Positions 1 through 15,000 are shown, counted from the first letter of the stretch. The stretch: 59,663 bases of DNA from Catenulispora pinistramenti (GCF_018274385.1 NZ_JAAFYZ010000043.1:1-59663); one strand, 5' to 3'. Notes: generated from the letters alone by a model not told the origin. A program made the numbers and translations.

Positions 1-2
1 AT

Positions 3-3000
3 GTGGGGCCGGTATCTGGTTTGGGCGCGGTCTCGCATCTGGATCCGGGCGGGGTTTTGCCCGTGGGCCGGCTGGAGGGGTTGTTGCCGGGGGTCGCGAG
101 CGGGCATGTGGAGTTGGGCGGGTTCCAGCGTGACGTACTCGGCCTGGCACCGGGTGATCGCGGGTTCTCCGGCGCCACGGTGGGCCGTCTGGATCTGGGC
201 GGGATGCGGTTCAACGATGTGGCGTTGAACCCGGCGAACGCGTTCTCACCGCTGCACATGACGTTGGACCGGTTCCAGACCATCGGTGGCGCCTCCCGGG
301 CCGGCGGGCACGGGGAGGCGGTGCTGGATCTGCGCAGCCCGTTGGAGATCTCCTCGGTACACATGGGGACTTCACAGATCGTCCACATGGATGATTTCTC
401 ACTGGTGATCCGACGCGCCGACCCCCACCCCGGCACCACACCGACCGGCACCATCGGGCCCCTGGACACGGCTGCGACACGCCCGGCACCGCTGCTGGAG
501 TTCACCGGCGGCGAGGCCAAAACCCCGACCACGACCACCACGACTCACGTCCCCACACTCGACACCGGCAACGTCACCGTGCCGGCCCGCACCGCCGATC
601 CCGCCACCACCGACCGCGCGCTGCACCTGCTGGATGACACCGCCACCGCCCATTCCAGTACCACCGTGGCTTCGACCCCGGACAAGGCCGGTGTCCCGGG
701 CGTGCTGGGACTGCCGCAGGAGCGGCTGGCGGTGCGCTGGAGCCCCAGCACCGAACACGCCCCGGTGGCTCAGGCCGACCGGATCCTGGCCGCCCGCCTG
801 GAGTTGCGCAACGAATACACCGCCCGCCTGGACTTCGAGCACCAGCTGGCCCGGCACCTGGACACCGCCGAGGACCGGTTCGATGAGACCGCACTGTTCC
901 GGGAAAACCAGGCACGCCAGGGACGCGTCATCGCCTTGTCTGCCGAGGGCCGCGAGCATGTTCTGACCGGCTACCTCGACGACGTGAAGACAGCCTTCAC
1001 CGACACCCACGGCACACCCGACAACCTGTGGCAGCCCACCGGCGCAGCCCGCACCGCCTTCAACGACCGCCTCACCGTACTGGACCGGGACCTGCCGGGA
1101 CGGCTGCAACGCCAAGTCGACTTCGAACACACCCTCACCGAAGCACGGCTACGCCTTTCACAAGCCGAAATCCAGCACCACGGACGGGACTGGCAACAAG
1201 CCCGGGCCCAACTCCTCGGCCCCGAACACACCAGCACATCCCCCGCATGGGACAGCCTGGAGAAAGACCTCACCACAGCGTTCCAGGAACTGCGGACACA
1301 CCCGGACTTCGACAGCGCCTGGGCCGGCAGGGTGCACGAGCTCTACGACAGCCTGGACCGTCGTATCGTCTACGCCGACGGCCAGCCCGCCGCCATCGAC
1401 CAGGTGACCAGTCTCATCGAACACCTGGCCATCAACGAACACTCCGGACTCCCAGCCAACCTGCTGGACCGGCTACGCCAAGACTTCACCGAACAAGCCG
1501 CCACCGAATACCGGCAACTCCGTGACGGCCAGGACTGGCAGCAGCACTTCGACACACTCGCCGACACCATCCGACACAACTACCTCCGGGAAAACCACCA
1601 CTACTTCGCCGGTGAGGCATTCGACCAGCGGGCCGCCACATGGGCGGCACGCCGTGAACGCGCCGGCACCGCACCCCTGGGCGAGGAGGCACTACAACAA
1701 GCCCGCAAAGACTTCCAGGAACGGGTCATGACCTTCCTGGACAACCAGGTCCCACCCGGGGGGCCACTGACCCGGTTCAACAAGTGGTACACCAAACAAC
1801 TGAGCCTCCTACCCCGCTGGCTCGACCACGAGGCAGCGTTCCAAACCGAACTCGGCCGCGCCCGCCAACTGTTCGAAGACCACACCGACATCTGGAACAG
1901 CGGCGACGCCGGCGTCAGCGAACACGCCACCACCGTGGTCCGCCAAGCATTCGAAACCCGGCTACGCAGCGCCTTCTTCAACACCCGCATGCGCCAAATC
2001 CACGGCCTGGACACAGCCCGCAAAGCCGACCCCGAAACCGCCACCGCCACGCTCGACCACTTCCGCGAAACCATCCTCATAGCCGAAGACAGCAACCTCG
2101 AAAGCCGCTTCCACCTCGAAAAAGCCCTCGAAACCGGGCTGGCCCAAGCCGCCACCGACTTCCACCAACTCGCCCAAGACTTCACCATCCCCACCGACCG
2201 CTACACCGCCCTAGCCAACGACTACCGCACCGCCGCCACCACCTACATCCACAACACCCGCGACGAATTCCGCCGCGACCCACACACCTGGCTCAACAAC
2301 GAACACGAACACGAACACGCAGACACCTTCACCACCACCCTCACCAACCTGCGCACCGCACCAAAGCCCGAACCAGCGCCCCCGCCCGCCGACGCCGCAC
2401 CAGTCACCGGCCACCCACGCACCGACCTCCCCAAGACCGACCAACCGCCGACAGACCATTCACCGACAGACCACCCGCCGACAAGCCCTCCCCCCGCCGA
2501 CTACGCCAGCACCCTGACAGACCAGCTCCTGGCCCACCACCCGGCGACCGATCATCTTGTTCAAGACGAAGGCGCCGTGCTCCGGACGCCGGCCTCGAAC
2601 GTCGTCGAATCCCTGGTGGAGCAGCACGTTGAGCTACCGCGTCCCAGTGTGCGCATGGAGATCGCGCTCACCAGGGACATCAACACGATCACCGGCAGCT
2701 GGCTTCAGGCCGGGCGGCCTCCCGAGGTCGTGCGGGCGGCGGCCACGTCCTTGGCCGGCGCTGTTCGCGGCGAGTTCGCCCGGATGCACATCGGGATGAC
2801 GGACATCGGACCGGCCGTGATGTCCCCGGGGTGGGACGCGCGGTATCAGGACCTGGTCAGCCGGTCCGACAGGTGGTACGACCTGCATGTCGCGCACCGG
2901 CAGGCCGTGGACGGGCTCGGGTCGGACCTGCGTGCCCGCGCCGCCGAATGGGATCGGCCGGACTACGCCGACTGGGAGCGGCAGCAGTTGGCGGCCGTGG

Positions 3001-6000
3001 GCGAGCAGCTGAACCGCTCGATCGACGTACAGCTCGGCCACGAGGCGCGGCAGGTGTTCGTGCGGTCCGCATCGACGAGTGCCGAGCCGCAGAAGTGGAT
3101 CAGTCAAGCGGTCGGTCGGCGGATCGACAAGGTCGTGGCCGATTGGCAGGACCGGGTGGAGGCCAGCCCCGCGGTGCTGGCGGCGTTGCCGCGGTTGCGG
3201 GCCGCGACGCTCGCCGCGGTGGCTCCCGCTATACAGCCTGCTGTCGTGAGCGGGAGCGCGGTGGTCGCGCTCCAGCATTCGGAGGAATGGCAGCGGCAGC
3301 ACACCCAGCTGTCCGACACCTACGCCGCGCGCATCGCAGTCGTCGAACAGGTGGAGCGGTTGCGGCCGGACGCCACGGCGGTGTACCGGGCGGTGCTGGC
3401 GGACACGCTTGCCGGCGGCGGGGCTGACGCGGTGGGCTTGTCGGCCCTGTCGAGCCCGCCGGCGTTCCGGCAGCAGTTCGATCAGGCCTTCGACCAGTCC
3501 TGGCGCGCTGTCGTCGTCACCGGGGCGGATTCACGGTCCTCGATCTGGCGGGAAGCGCAGAGCCGATGGCAGCAGGAACTCCTGCGCCTGCGTACATCGC
3601 TGGAGTCGCAGGCGCGGATCGTCGAGCTGTCGCAGGTGCGGACCGCCGAGGCCCAGACCCTCGCGCAGGCGGCCCGCCAACGCTGGTCCGATCGCGGCGA
3701 GACCGACGAAGGACTCGTAGACGCGGTGCTGGCCGACTTCAGCACACAGGCGAGGGGCCTGTTCACGCAAACCCACGTCGTGCAGAAGTCCTCCGGGCAG
3801 GTCGACGCCAATGCCCGTCTCGTCTACGACGAGGTTTTGGGAGAGCTTGTCGCCGGACTGGATGTGCGCCGGGACATCGAGCGCGAGCGGCGTGTCATGG
3901 TCGCCCAGGCGCGTGAACGCCTGGCCGAGGTGCTCGCGCCGCTGACCGAGGCGATCGAGCCCGCGGCGGCGAGGACCGTCGCCGATTCCGCGGAGGGCTC
4001 GTTCGGGTCGGCGTTCGCCGGGACGACACGTCTGGTGTCGGCCCACCTTTTCAGGGCTCTTATGACCGAGGCCGACGCCCTCGGTGGCGGCCTGCGCTGG
4101 GCCACGCAGCCGCAGGAAGCGCGGGACCGTTTCCGGGCCGAGAAATCCGCATTGCTCGACAAGGCCGCCGCGGCACTCGCGTTCACCGCCGCGTTGCCCC
4201 GACTCGGTGACCATCTGCGCCCGGTGGTCGAAGCGTCGTTGGAGGGGCTGGACCACGAAAACGAGACGCAGGCGGTCCAGCAGACCGCAGCCGGGATCAT
4301 GGTTCAGGCCCAGGGAATCTACCGTCAGGTCACCGCTCTTGGCCCCACCTCTGACGCGCAGTCGCTGGTCCGTACCCGCTTGGACCGGCTGGCCGGGGAC
4401 CTGCGGGCGCTGTTCGCCTTCCGGGCCCAGGCCCGATCGCGGATAGCCGATGCGGTGCGCGAGTCCGCCGGCGGCGTCACGGTCGCGGTCGCCGACCAGG
4501 TCCTGCACGACCTCGTCACCGCCGCCGACACCTGGTACGGACGCACCGTCGCCGACCGCGCCCGCCCGGCGGACGACGTGGACCTCGTCCAGCGGCGGCT
4601 CGACACGATGCTGATCGGCGTCGAAGACCGCCTCGCCTGTGAAACACGGATCCATCCGCAGGTGGAACAGGCCCTCACCCGGGACGCGGGAATCGTCGAG
4701 CACTACATCCAGGACTCCGTCACGCCGCTGGCCACCGACGGCGTGCGGCGTGTCATGAGCGAACAGTCCGCCGCCGTGCGGACCGCGGTGTCCGCCGTCC
4801 GGGATGAGATGGTCGCGGGGCGGTTCGCAGCAGAGCAGTTCGATCCCTCCGCCGAGCTCGACCGCGCTCTGGACATACTCAGCGTGGCGTTGCCCCCGCG
4901 CCTGACCACGGAGACGGAGCTCACCGAAGCGGTGAGTGCGGCCGGATCCGCCTTCGCCGCGCTGGCCGCCGGCCGGGTTCTGCCCGAGACGGTGCTGCAC
5001 GGGCTCGGCGACGACTTCCGCCATGACTGGACGTCCGGACGAGTCCGCACGCTGGGAGCGCCGGCCGGCGTCGTCGACCTCGAAGCCTGGCTCGCCGACG
5101 AGGCGGCGCACGGCGACCGGTTCGCCCAGGCCTGGACGGCTGCGGCGCATCCGGTCCCGGTGGTCGAGGCGGCGACGTCGCGGACCGAGTCGTCGGCCGA
5201 ACATGCTCCGGTGTCCGGCCTGCCGTTGGCGGACCCACCGGCCGGGGTGTCGCGCGGATCGGGTCGCGCGGCTGTTCCGGTGGGCGAGGTGAATTCCGCG
5301 ATGAAGCGCCTGTTCGGTGAGGACGCCGCCGTGGCGGACGTCGCAATGGTCGCGCGCCACCAGCAGGAAGCACTTCGCAGACGCCCGAACGTGAGCTATC
5401 CGCAGTTGGTGGAGGAGATCGCCCACTCGGTCCAGCACGGCGGCCGGTTGGCTGCCTACGCAGGGATGTACCGGTCGGGAGAGGTGTTCGACCCCACCGC
5501 GGCGCACGCGGAGAGCAGTACCGCCGGTGCGCTCGGACATGGAACGGCGAGCACTGTGGCCCCGGTGGACGCGCCTCCGTCCGTGATCGACCACGAGCAG
5601 GGCCTCTATCGCGCCATGGTGGAACCCGTCTGGATCCCCTTCGCGACCGACGGGACGCTGCTGGGCAGCTTCGGCCAGGACAAGCTCTCGGACCTCGGCA
5701 TGGCTCTGGCCCGGGCCTTCGGACACTGGCGGGGCCAAGGGGCGCAGGTCATGCCCGGCCTGCACGTCGAGATCATCGGTACGTCGTCGTTGGCCGGTGT
5801 CAGGGAACAGGAGATGAGTGCGGCGCTGGCCGCGGTGCTGTCCGGCGTCTCCGACTCCTTGGGCATCCCCAAAATCCAGGTTCCTCTCACGGTTGTGCAC
5901 ACGGCGTCGTCGGCCGGCGTGGACGGCGTTCAGGTGAGTCTGAAACAGGACGCGGCGGTCGATGCCGTGCTCGCCGATCCGCAGGGGACGGCACAGCGGC

Positions 6001-9000
6001 GGATGACGTATCCGATGTGGGCGCCCCCGGATGTGGCAGGGTTGCGCAGCGAGCTGATCGGTGCGGATCAAGCTTCAAGACTGCGGATACTCAAGGGTCT
6101 GCCGAGGCCCTACCTCCGTTGGATGGCGGCGGATCGCGACCTGATCAGCTCTATGGCGTTCGCGCTTTCCCCGCAGGAGTTCGCGGCCTTCGCGGCGGTG
6201 CTCTTGATCGAGCTGCCCGACGGCGTCGAGGCGCCGTCGGGGGCCTACGAGGGCCTGACACGGCTCGTCGGCCACATGCTCGGGCCTCGTGCCCTCACGG
6301 AGCTGTTGCTGCGGGGAACGCGCCTGGTCGTCGTGCCGCGCGGCGGCCACGCGCGGTCGTTGGGGTATCTGTCGTCCCGATGGACCGGAGTCGAGCAGCT
6401 GCCCGCGGCCGACTTCGCCGATCTCACGTTCCCGCCGGTGTCCCTGTTCGCGGAAGCAAGTCTGGCGGATGTCCCCGGCCCGTTGGAGGATCTGGCCGGA
6501 TTCCTGCCCGCGGTGCGCGTGATGGCCGCGCTCGTCCACTCCGTCCTGGATTCCGAAGGGCGCGGCCTGGTCGGGGATACCATGTCCGCGATCCGCACCG
6601 CGGACCAGACTGAGCTGATCTTGACCGGGGCGGGGCTCGGAGCCGAGATCCAGCTCGAGTCGCGGTGGCCGGACGGGCCGCTGTACTCGGTCGAGCGCGG
6701 AGCGGACCGGATCAACGTCTCTGCGAGCCATGAAGGCCGGTTCTTCAAGGCCCTGGCCAGTACGTGGCTGGGAGCGAACACCGGCTCCGATCCGGTGACC
6801 GGCTTGGCGCGGAACAACGGAAACAGCTGGGTGGCCGACAAGTACCCGGACCTGGCCGAACTCCTGACCGAACTGTTCGGTCCCGGCCATGAGCTCAGGA
6901 CGTATCGAGCTGAGGTGGACCCCGTCCGGGTCACCTTCGACGCCGCCACGCTGAGCCGGATCGCCCAGGACCGGATCGCCGATTTCGGCGTGGCGGTGGC
7001 CCGAGCCCTGGGGCACTGGCGGGGTCAGGGCGCGGAGGTTCTGCCCACCGTCCGGGTCGAGATCACCAGCGGCGGGCCGTTGGCCGAGACTCGGGAGCGG
7101 TTCGTCCGCGACGTCTTGGAGGCGGCGATCGCCACGCCGCTCGCGAGGATGGGGATCGAGGGATTGCTGGTCCCGATCGGGCTGTCGCGAACAGAGCTGG
7201 CGTTCGGCGAACTGGCGAGTGTCGCGCTCCGTCTGGACGAGGAGGCGGCGGTCCGTGCCGCCGCGGTGGATCCGGAGGCGATGGCGCGGCGACGGTTGAC
7301 CTATCCGATGCGGATGCCTCCGAACGTGGCGGAGCTGCGCAACCGGCTGACCGGTGTGGACCGCTTGACCCGGTCGCGGATGTTGGCCGAACTCCCGAAG
7401 CCGTACCTGCGCTGGATGGCGTCGGACCAGGGCCTGATCAGCGCCCTGTCGTTCACGCTGACGCCCGGGGACTTCACGGTCGAGACGGCGGCGCTGATGG
7501 TGGACGTCGCCGGCGGTGTCGAGGTGCCGCAGGCTGTGCTCGCGGATGCCACGTACCTGGCGAGCCTGGTCATGGCCAACCACGTCGTCGCCGGCGAGAT
7601 GTTGTCGCGGGGCGCGCGCGTGGTCGTCGTCCCATACGGCCACACGCTTCGATCGGTCGACTTCGCGCAGGCCAGGTGGCCAGGCCTCACCGAACTGCCG
7701 GGCACCGTCGTGTCCGTCGGCAGCGGCGGCGCGCCCCCGGTGTGGCTGATCGGCGCGGCCGACCTCGCGGGGGTCCGGAGCAGGCTCGAGGTCTCGCACG
7801 GCGCCCTGTTCCTCGTCCGGGAGATGGCCCTGTCGGTGTTCGGGATGCTGCCCGCCGGAAAGAGTCGCCGGCTGCGGATCGGCGAGGCCTTCGCCGCCCT
7901 GCGGGCGGCGGACGCCGCTGAGCGGACCCAGGTCGGGCCCGGCGTCGACCTCTCGGCGCGCTGGCCGGACGGCCCGCTGTCCTCCGTCGAGCGCGAAGCG
8001 GACGGGACCAACATCTCAGCGCTCGACGAAGGCCGGTTCCTCGCCGGCCTGGCCGCCGCTTGGCTGGGCCTGAACGCCGGCCGGGACTACCGGACCGGCC
8101 TGCGGCGCAACGACGGGAACGGCTGGGTGGCTGAGAAGTTCCCTCAGCTGGTCGGTGTCCTCACGGAGCTGTTCGGTCCCGGTCATGCCGGCCCGGACGT
8201 ACTCCTGGCCGAGCAGGCGGACAGGGAGTTGCGATACGGCCGGCTGGACGACGCCACCTTCGTGTCGGTGGTGGCGCGGCAAGAAGCGGAATTGCTGGAC
8301 GCGGCGCAGGGCGACGCAGCCATGGACGACACGGTCCTGAGCGACGCAGCCGTGGACGTCATGGCCCTGGACGACGTCGAACACCTGGCGGAGACCCCCG
8401 CGCAGGCGGTCGTGGCGATGACGCGTGAGCAGGTCTGGTCGGCCTGGCTGGCGGCACACGACGCGGTATACGACGCCCGTGAGTCCCGAGACGCGGTCGC
8501 GCTCGGAGCCGCGTTGGTGGCGGCATCGGCGGTCGACCAGCAGTTGGCCGCGTTCGGGGCGGACTCGGCGTCCTTGGCGGAGGAGTACGCGGGGATCCGG
8601 GACGGACTGGTCGGGATGACCGCCGCGACGGCCCGGCGGCATCGGGACGCGTGGAACGAATATCAGGCCGCTGTCCTGCAGGCGGCGGAGCCGCCGTCGC
8701 CGGCCGCGCTCACGAGCGGTGATGAGCTGGAGGCGTCCGAAGCGCCGCTGACAGACCAGGCGCGTCAGATCGCCGCCCTGGTCGACGAGGTGAACCGGGA
8801 GCGGCGTTCGCAGAGTCCCGGCGCGGCGTCGATCGGCTGGGAGCAGATTGAGCCCTACAGGCGGGACTTCCTGCGCAGAGTGCCGCACGCGAACCCCCGG
8901 CAGTTGGTGGCGGGGATCGCCGCGGAGTCGCTGGGCGGCCTGCGGGCGGGGCGCGCGGCCGGCGGCGTCCTGGTCGACGTCGAGCCGATCGACGCGACCG

Positions 9001-12000
9001 CGGCGCCGGCGGAGACCAGTGCCGCCGGGGCCCGGTTCGCTGCCCCTGAAACGGCTGCCGTGCTCACGGCGGCGCGGACGGAGGCGTGGCTGCTCTGGCG
9101 GGCGGCGCAGGATCGGGTGAGTGAAGCGCGTGTTTCGGTGGCTGAGCACGAGCGCGTCGCGGGGGCTGCCACCGGGCAGTCGCCGACGTGGCAGGACGCC
9201 ATGGGAGTCCTCGCGGAGGCTCTGGCGACGGCGAATGTCGCTGACGGGCGGCTGCGCGCGTCGGGGATGGACCCCGGGGAACTGACGGCTTGGCGAACAG
9301 CGCAGAACACGGTCGACGCCGCACGCGAGTTGTTGCACGGCCTTGAGCGGAAGGATGAGGCTGAGGCCCAGTCTTTGGCGGAGGCGAAGTGGGCCAAAGC
9401 GGTGGGCGATCTGGGGGAGGCCCTGGATGCGGTAGACCGTTTCGAGAACCAGTTGCGTGCGGCAGGGCTTGGCTCCGAGGATCTGCAGGCTTGGCAGGCC
9501 GCGCAGGAGCGCGCGGATGAAGCACGAGCCTTGGTGGCTGAGCACGAGCGGTTCGGCGAGGCGGCCGCCGCCGGGCAGTCGCAGGAGTGGCAGGACGCCA
9601 TGGCCGCCCTCGCCGCGGCGCTGGCGGCGGCGGATGCCGTCGAGGACCGATTGCGCGCCGCGGAGCTGGGCCCTGAGGATCTGCGGGCTTGGCAGGGTGC
9701 GCACGAGCGCGCGGATGAAGCACGTGTCGCGGTGGACGGCGTGGAAAGGGGCCGGGAGGTCGTCACCGATCCGTCGCGGGAGTGGCGGGACGCCATGGGT
9801 GCCCTCGCCGCGGCGCTGGCGGAGCGGGATGCCGTCGAGGACCAGTTGCGCACGGCGGGGCTGGACCCTGAGGAACTGACCGTGGCGTACGAGGCGTTCA
9901 GTCAGACCTCGGACCAGGAACCGCCTGTCGATGTGGAGCAGGAAACGACCGGTGCCAGGGCGGAGCGGCTGCTGGCGTCGGCCGTGCTTGCCTGGTCGAG
10001 CGCTGTGACGCGGAACGCGCCCTATGCGCTGGCCGGGCGAGAGGAGGGCGCGTACCGCGCGGCGATGGAACCCGTCGGCGCCGTCTACCCGGTCGGCGCC
10101 TTGCTGGACGGCGCCGGCCGGGACCGGCTCGATCAGGCGGCGCTGGCCGTGGCCCGTGCCATCGGGCACTGGCGCGGCCAGGGGGCCGCGATCATGCCGA
10201 GTGTCCACATCCAGATCACCGGCGAGCCGTCCTTCGCCGTCGACAGGCAGGGTGAGATCCACGCCTACCTGACGGCTGCCCTCTATCGGAACTTCCAGCA
10301 CCTGCGTGTCCCCACGGTTCCTGCCCGCATCGACTTCGACGTGGTGGGGCGGCCGGAATCGTTGGCCGACCCGGGAACCGTCGTGGTGGGTCTGAACGAG
10401 GACGCGGCGGTCCGGGCGGCTCTGGCCGACCCCTCGGGGCTGGAGCTGAGGCGGCGGACCTATCCCCTGCGGATGCCTCCCGAGATGCGGCAGCTCCGTG
10501 CGAGGTTGACCGGTGTCACCCTCTCCAAGGACGCCATCCTGGAGGGGATCCGAGAGCTGCCGACGGCCCAGCAACGGTGGGTGGCGGCCGATCCACGGTT
10601 CATCGACGCCTGGCTGGCCCGGCTGGAGAAGGAGGACTTCGCCGCGGTGGCGGCGCAGTTGCTGGCGGAGGTGCCCGAAGGCGCCGAGGAGCCGCTGGCC
10701 CTGCGCTACGAGGTGGTACGGCAGCTGACAAGCATGCTGAGCTTCAACAAGCAGGTCGCCGCAGAGCTGTTGCTGCGTGGCACACGCCTGGTTGCCATGC
10801 CGCGCTACACCGTGGCGCGAACGGTGGGCCACTCGAATATCCGGTGGGCCGACTCCACGGCTCCGGCAGGCGTGTCCGATTTCAACTTCCCCCCGGTCGC
10901 CCTGGTCCCGGAACAAAGCGTCATCGGTCTCCCCGCGCAGTACAGGGACCCGGACGGGTACGCGGTCCTCGTGCACGAGGTGACCCACCTCCTGCAGTGG
11001 CTCACCGCGCTCCACAGCCTGGGAGGCATCCTGAAGTCTCTCGCCGTCCGGGAGATCTCGACCCTCCTCACCCCCGAGAACTGGCAGCGGGTCGTCGACG
11101 CCTTCCTCGAGCTCCAGCAGGCCGACGCCGCCGAGCTGGCCGTGGTCGGACCGGGGTTCGAACTCGCCTCGCGCTGGCCGGACGGGCCGCTGTTCTCGGT
11201 CGAGCGCGGAGCGGTGGCGAAGTGTTATGCGGCGACCACCGTGGGGGAGTTCTTCGCTCAGCTCGTCTGCGCCTGGCTGGGGACGAACACGGGGGCGGAC
11301 TCTGCCACCGGCCTCAAGCGGAACAACGGGAACCGCTGGGTGACCGAACGTTTCCCCGCCCTGGTCGGACTCCTGACCGATCTGGTCGGTCCCGGCAACC
11401 GCGGCGCGGGCGAGTTCCCGTCGGCGAACCCGGTGAACGTCGAGCTGCAGTACGGCAACCTGGTCGAATTCGTGTCGATGGCAGCACTGGAACACGGTCA
11501 CGAGGCCGATCTCCCGTTCATGGGGACCGTGTCCGCGCGCCAGGATGTATGGCGGACGTGGCGCGCGGCGCACGACGCGGTCTATCGCGCGCGGGTTCAG
11601 CAGGATGTTCGGGAACGGAACGGGGAAGGCGCCTCCGGGTCTTCGTCCCGGGAATGGCTCGGGTCGGTGAACGCCGTGGCGGCGGCCCTGGCGGAGGCGG
11701 ATGTCGCCGATGCGCGGATGCGCAACTGGGGTCAGGATGTTGCTGCCCTGTCCGGGGCGTATGAGGCGTTCCGGGGATCGTTGGGCCCGATGCCCGCCGC
11801 CGCGATGAATCAGGCCCTTGACGCGTGGATCCGTTGGCGTGCCGCCGCCTCGGAGTTCGAGGCCCGGTCGGCGGTGGCCGCCGCCGGGGCGGTGCGGACC
11901 GGCGAGGAAGCGCTCCAGGCGGACCGGCCGGCGATCCGAGACGTCGAGCAGGCCCGGGCGGCACTGGACGCCGCCGAGGTCCGGTTGCGCGTTCTCGGGC

Positions 12001-15000
12001 AGGATCCCCGGGCTCTGACCGAGGTGTATTCGGCGTTCCACGCGAGGTCCGGCGGGGAGTCCGGGAGCGGGGCGGCGCAGGTGCTGGACACCTGGCTCCG
12101 GTGGCAGGACGCCTGGTCGAGGTTCGAGGTCCGGTCGTCGGTGGCGGCCGTGGGAGACGTGCGGGGGCTGACGGCGGACGAAGCGTTCGGGGCGAAGCGG
12201 GCGGCGACAGAGGACATGCTGCGGGCGTACACGGACCTGAGTTCCGCCGAAGGCGGGTTGGACGCGCTGGGGGTGGATCCGGCGCAGACGGACGACGCGT
12301 TCGCCGCGTTCCGCGCGGCGCTGGGCGAGCTGTCCGATGTCGCGGTCCGGAGCCGGCTGGACGCGTGGGTCCGTTGGCAGGCCGCCCGGACGGTGCGCGA
12401 AGCCGGGCCGAACGCGGCGCGCCCAGCCGAGTTGGACGAGCTGGACGAGTTGGAGGAGCTCGCCGAGTCCGAGAGCGTGGCCCACACTGCCCGCTTGAGC
12501 ATGGTGAGCCAGGCCGGTGGGCGGCCGCTGTCCAAGTACGACGACGACCATCTGGTGGTGATGGTCAACTCCGAGCTGCGGAAGCTGGGCGATGACGAAA
12601 CCAGGACCCCGGCGCAGATCGAAGGCTACAAGCTGAACCTGACCGCGACGGCGCCGAAATGGACCACGAAGTGGCTGGCGGAGCAGATCGCCAACGCGAT
12701 CCTGCACGACGTCCGGCTCGTGGGGCGCGGCGGAGCCTCGCCGCGGGCGCTGATCGGCGAGCTGATCGGTGAGACGGTCGATCTCACCGCCGCGCCGGCC
12801 GAGTCCACCGCCCAAGCCCAGGCGCATGCCCAGACCCAGATGCGTGCGGCGGCGGTGGAATCGGCGGTGCTGGCGGAGACGGTGGCGGCGCAGGCCCGGG
12901 CCGCGGCGGTGGCGGCTCAGGCCAGAGCGCGGGCGGCGTCCGCGGAGGCGCAGGTGAACCCCAGTACCGGGGTGCACCTGCGGGCGGCGGTGGCGGCGTT
13001 CAAAGCCGCGGAGTTGCGGCGTGCGGTGGACGCGCACCAGGAGGTGGCGGCCATTTACAAGTCCGCGGTGTCCAGCACTGCGACGGATGTCCTCGCCGAG
13101 CCCGGCGCGTTCGAATCGCTGCCCGCGATCGGCCTGCGGCAGGCCACGTATCGCGCGGCGCTGGAACCCGTCGGGGTCCTGTACGCCGACGGCCAGGAGG
13201 AGGCCAACAGGGCTGTGCTCTACCGGGCGGCGCTGGATCTGGCCCGTGCCCTCGGGCACTGGCGGGGTCAGGGCGCTACGGTCCTGCCCGTCGTCCGGGT
13301 CACGATCAGGGGCCACCTGTCCATGGCCCGCCGCAGAAGAGAGCAGATCCAGGGCTATCTGACCGCTGCGATCAGTCAGCGCGCAGCGTTCCTGAACCTT
13401 CCGCCGCAAGCCGTCGAAGTCGCGGTCACCCTGGACCTTCAGCACGAGTCGACCGACGCCCCGGGCAGCATCGTGGTGGGTCTGGACGAGGAGCGCGCCG
13501 TCTGGGCGGCCCTGCGCGATCCGGAGGCGATGGAGCGGCGGCGGCTGACCTATCCGATGCGGATGCCCGCGGACGTGGAGGGCCTGCGGGCCAGGCTGGT
13601 CGATGCGGCCGGCCGGCATTCCGGGGCGACCGATCCGGCGACCGGACAGCTGTCGGCGGACGCGCTGCAGGACGGCGAGGCGCCGCTGGAACCGCGCACC
13701 GAGCTGGAGCGGCTGGTCCAGGAGATCCCCCGGAAGGAGCTTCGCTGGCTGGCGACCGATCCCGGGACGGTCACGGCGTTGTCGGCTCTGCCGCAGGCGG
13801 ACTTCGCGCCGGTGGCGGCGATGCTGGTGGTGGAGGTCGCCGACGGGGTCGAGGCGCCGTGGGCCGCGTACACCGACGCGGCGTACCTCGTGAGCCAGGT
13901 GGTGGGCCACCGTCTGACGGCCTCGGAGATGCTGCTGCGGGGGACGCGGGTGGTGGTGGTCTCGCGCGGTGGCGGGCTGTGGTCGGTGGAGTTCGCGCAC
14001 GCACGCTGGGCCGCCGGGATCCAGGAGGCGTCCGGCACGATCGTGTCGGCCGGAAGCGACGTGGCGCCGCCGGTGTGGGTGATCGACGAGGCGGAAGTGA
14101 TGGGGGTCCGGGACCGGTCGGGGGTCCTGGACGGGGCCGTGTTCGTGGCGCGGGAGTTGGCACGTTTCGTGTTCCGGATGCTGCCCGCCGGCCGGAGCCG
14201 TCGGCTGCGGATCGCGGAGGCGTTCGCGGCCACGCAGCAGGCGGATGCCGCTGAGCGGCAGCTGGTCGGGCCCGGGATCGAGTTGGCGTCGCGCTGGCCG
14301 GACGGACCCTTGTCCCCGGTCGGGTACGGGGAGGATCAGAGCAATGATTCAGCGACGGACGAGGCCCGGTTCTTCGCGGGCTTGGTCGCCGCGTGGTTGG
14401 GACTGAACGCCCGCGACGACTATGGGACCGGTCTCGCGCGGAACAACGGAAACGGCTGGGTCGCCCAGAACTTCCCGGTCGCGGCTCGGGTGCTGGCGGA
14501 GTTGTTCGGCCCCGGTCATCCGGGTGGCGCCGTGGTCTCCGACGACCTGGCGGGATCCGCCGGGTGGCAGTACCGCGACGCGGCCGGCCTCACCTTCCTG
14601 ACGCGGGCGGAGGTGCCGGAGCTGTTCGCCGATGCCGACGCGCAGGAGCGCGAGGAGCTGTGGCGGGCTTGGCGCACCGCGCACGACGCGCTTCGCGACG
14701 CGCGCGCCGCGGTGAGCGTGCTGCTGTCGGACGGGGAGGCTCCCGCCGAGTCCGCCGCGACCGGTGTCCTGGAAGCGGCGGAGACGGCGGCCGACGTCAC
14801 CGACGCGGTGTTGCGTCAGGCAGGTCAGGACCCTGAGGAACTGGCCGGGCAGTATGCGGAGTTCCGCGCGCTGGCGGGCGGGGCGCCCGAGGCCGAGTCG
14901 CTGCTGGACGCGTGGATCCGCTGGCGGTCCGCGCGGTTCGGGTTCGAAGCCCGGACGAGAGCGGCGGCCAGGGAGGGCCTGCTGCATGCGGACGTGGACG

